From contig MCGE01000001.1 of assembly GCA_002105175.1 (NCBI GenBank), forward strand, positions 3,162,001 through 3,226,000: a stretch of 64,000 bases of DNA. The letters are read 5' to 3'. This DNA is from Absidia repens. Its lineage: Eukaryota; Mucoromycota; Mucoromycetes; Mucorales; Cunninghamellaceae. Shown piece after piece: positions 61,948 through 64,000 of this stretch (the first letter of the stretch is position 1; each line of letters begins with the position of its first letter). The notes below the pieces were generated by a model. That model searched no databases. It saw only the letters and a list, made by a program, of their open reading frames with translations, and was not told where the DNA came from. Position numbers and translations under genes: made by a program.

Positions 61948-63634
61948 GCAGAAAATGAGGTAGATTATAGCTTAGCTTATACTTATTATCCCGTATTCCC
62001 TGCTTGTTATCGATATCACTTGCCCACCCCCCGCCCCTCATTCCATGCTTCTTTGCATATATATCATTTATTTATCTTTTTTAAATAAAATTTGCATTTA
62101 TCATCATTGCCTTAGACTATTTTTTTTGTATTATCATCTATCAAATGACATATTTATGTATTATGTTGAAGATCTGCTACACATGGTGCAGTTCAGGAAC
62201 AGGTTAGAACTGCAGTCTAACGTGAGGAGACAGGAAATATGTCAAAGTCCGCCCACGTGGGTTTTTATTTGCTCCCAATTTTATTTTTGCGCGTCCTCTC
62301 TCTCTCTCTCTCTTTTTCTTTTTCTCTCTCTCTCTCTCTTTTTTTTTTTTTTCTTTTTTTTTTTCCCTTATTTTTTCTTCACCATTCAACTTCTACGTCT
62401 ACGGGGTAATGTTGGACTTGAAATAGTGTCAGGACTAGTTTAGGAGGGGCTTCAGCTCAGGGATGACAAGATGCATGGGGAAACCTTTTCATTTTGAATC
62501 TAGGATTTGGGACCAGCATTAAATTGGCTTTTTGGAGTCGTCATTAGCTTAGTTTAGTGTTAGCTTGTCCGTAGATTGTATCTACAACTAAATAAAATAT
62601 GTCTCTTTTACATACTTCAACGAAAAATGTCCCAGTCCTCTAATAGATCAGTCCATTAAAGTCCTTGTCATAATGAACTCCTCTCATTTAGCTTTAGTAT
62701 CTACCAATATGCTTCAATAAAATATGCCCTTTTTGAAACCATACTTTGACCCATTAAATAATAAACATTATCGCCATTGTGGCTGTTTTGTGAGTGTATT
62801 ACCTAGTATACGCTATCTAATACACCTACAGTGATCACTCTTCCCCACTCCCTAGTGTTCCAGAAACTGGTTAACCGTCTTTGTTCACTAACCATATTAA
62901 TATTCATATTCGTTGACAGACCAAGCATATAAATAAATATAAGTAGTGCTGTGTGTGTGTATCTACCGGTTTCAAGTGTTTTGCGCTGCTTTCTATCTTA
63001 ACTATAACTATTTGGCTCCCTTTTCCCCCTCCTGAGGACTAGTGACTGGTTGACGACAATAGATTCACTTCATATGAAACTTGGCCGTATTCCTGCTCTT
63101 TCATTCATATTAGTCAACCTGGACCGTGCAGCCAGCGTAACTTTCCTGACATCCAATGGATCCATGTTTTACAGGTGTGAGAATGTTTTGAAACTGAATA
63201 TAAACACCTGTAAAACTAAGGTTTACTTTGCCTTCTTGCTGAACCGCACCATATACTATAAAAACTTGATCCACATTATAACTGATAGTAAATTCCATCG
63301 TTATCAACATATTTTTTTTCCCCAAAATAATACAAGTATGATTTTGAAAATATCCTTACTGTGTTTTCATCACCTAACACATTCCAAACCTAGCCTTTTT
63401 TTCTATATCAAAGTATTCTCTTCAACCCGAGGGTTAATAAAACATATAAAAATTCCTTGTCAACACACTTAATATCAAGTCACCCTGTCCGATCGCAGAT
63501 AACAAATATAATATTTTGATACAATGTGGCAAAAAGAGCACAACCAGAATTTATTATACAATACATAAAAAGGCAACACAAATAAATAAACTAGCACTAA
63601 AAATAAAATAAATACAAAGTATATCTATAATTAA
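61948..63634. other. spacer with repeat copy F
   Basis: Tail-to-tail spacer between NMT and the partial minus-strand gene. Most of it is repeat copy F. The frame at 63050-63472 begins inside the repeat's 3' module and is not a credible gene. Confidence 0.6.
62170..63110 (+). repeat. dispersed repeat family, copy F (long, best tRNA-like head)
   Basis: The head carries an A-box-like TGGTGCAGTTCAGG (62184-62197), a perfect 5-bp stem with 7-nt loop TTAGA-ACTGCAG-TCTAA (62204-62220), and a T-loop-like GTCAAAGTCCG (62241-62251) followed by CCCACGTGG. Then come a CT/T-rich stretch, GTGTCAGGACTAGTTTAGG, CAGCTCAGGGATGACAAG, ATGCATGGGGAAACC, TTAGTTTAGTGTTAGC, CTAAATAAAATATGTCTC, TGCTTCAATAAAATATGCCC and ATTGTGGCTGTTTTGTGAG. 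The 3' module appears twice, near 62850 (CCACTCCCTAGTGTTCCAGA) and near 63030 (GGACTAGTGACTGGTTGACG). No conserved open frame. Confidence 0.85.
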
Positions 63635-64000
63635 CTAATAGCCCAAATATTCCTTCCGAAGCAATAGTGCATCTGTCCGTTCCTGTTTCCATTTTTCAGA
63701 TAAGGGGCATGTCAGAGGATCCGTTGATGTATTTCGCCAGGCATCCAATTGAGCTGGTGTTGCATTCCCTTCCCGATAACCTTCGGCCCATGCACTGAGC
63801 CGATCCACATAGGCGCATTCCGTTTCCACATTGAGTACAAAAGATTGATGAGTCGTTGATGATGACGAGGATGAGGAGGATGTATTTTGCTGTTGTGCTT
63901 GACGCTTTTTTTCCAACGTCGATTCCATCGAAGCTTGACTGGGCAACGTCACTGCCGACCTGTGAGGATTCCAAAGACGGGCAATCACCGTCGCTTGGGA
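63635..64000 (-). CDS. 3' end of an unrecognised protein gene (partial)
   Basis: Minus-strand frame open from the window edge to a stop at 63635-63637, giving the last 121 residues (SQATVIARLWNPHRSAV ... LLRKEYLGY). It contains a Gln/Ser-rich linker (SSSSSSSS) and a compact, charged C-terminal part with CAYVDRLSAWAEGYREG and LDAWRNTSTDPLTCPLSEKW. I do not recognise the family and the start lies beyond the window. The neighbouring NMT gene is on the opposite strand with repeat copy F between them. Confidence 0.65.
   Translation of the reverse strand, partial: SQATVIARLWNPHRSAVTLPSQASMESTLEKKRQAQQQNTSSSSSSSSTTHQSFVLNVETECAYVDRLSAWAEGYREGNATPAQLDAWRNTSTDPLTCPLSEKWKQERTDALLLRKEYLGY

Noticed and set aside
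62180..62275. Functional tRNA gene
   Set aside because: A box, anticodon-like arm and T loop are recognisable, but acceptor and T stems do not pair and the anticodon loop lacks the usual T33. It fits a repeat head, not a working tRNA.
63050..63472. 140-codon + strand frame after NMT
   Set aside because: Starts inside the 3' module of repeat copy F; the homologous parts of other copies are not open.
1..64000. CRISPR arrays, operons, bacterial-type ribosome binding sites
   Set aside because: The window is eukaryotic with spliced genes. The tandem repeats seen lack the direct-repeat/spacer pattern.

Overview
The window is chromosomal DNA of a filamentous fungus, most likely an early-diverging one (Mucoromycota, Mucorales-like). 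I infer this from many short GT-AG introns (about 50-100 bp), AT-rich spacers full of long A or T runs, a complex I assembly factor, a single-chain ATP-citrate lyase (ascomycetes split it into two genes), and a CYP51, a STE12 with both homeodomain-like and C2H2 parts, and a Rho1 exchange factor that read like Mucorales proteins. No species call is made.

Layout: 1-239 is the 3' end of an unrecognised + strand gene. 2012-7129 (-) is a Rom2-type Rho1 GEF, divergent from 8033-9849 (+), a choline/ethanolamine phosphotransferase. 12269-16092 (-) is ATP-citrate lyase. 17243-19072 (-) is a C2H2 factor with two finger pairs, and 22794-25531 (-) is a Zn2Cys6 factor with its cluster at the extreme C-terminus and an apparent frameshift. 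27129-28405 (+) is NDUFAF6. 30442-32249 (+) is a GATA-like plus PHD protein. 33461-35254 (+) is a membrane-anchored GH5 exo-beta-1,3-glucanase. 37354-40492 (-) is a GH31 glycosidase with a 31-nt microexon. 41454-44536 (-) is an M28 vacuolar membrane protease. 47737-49614 (-) is a SWIB-domain protein. 52034-54092 (+) is CYP51/ERG11. 55180-55806 (-) is a small secreted fasciclin-domain protein. 56507-58674 (+) is STE12 with a one-base frameshift. 60045-61947 (+) is N-myristoyltransferase. 63635-64000 (-) is the 3' end of an unrecognised gene.

The genes form no operon or obvious pathway cluster, but themes recur: cell wall and morphogenesis (Rho1 GEF, glucanase, STE12), lipid and acyl metabolism (ATP-citrate lyase, CDP-alcohol phosphotransferase, CYP51, NMT), and transcription or chromatin control (two zinc-finger factors, GATA/PHD, SWIB, STE12).

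The main unexplained structure is a family of dispersed, non-coding repeats of up to about 1 kb. There are six copies plus one fragment, all in intergenic DNA on both strands. They have a decayed tRNA-like head, a T-rich stretch, a strongly conserved core with a potential hairpin and an AATAAA-bearing tail, and in the long copies a 3' module that appears twice. I recognise no named family. Intron models were joined by eye using reading frame, splice sites and protein-family continuity.
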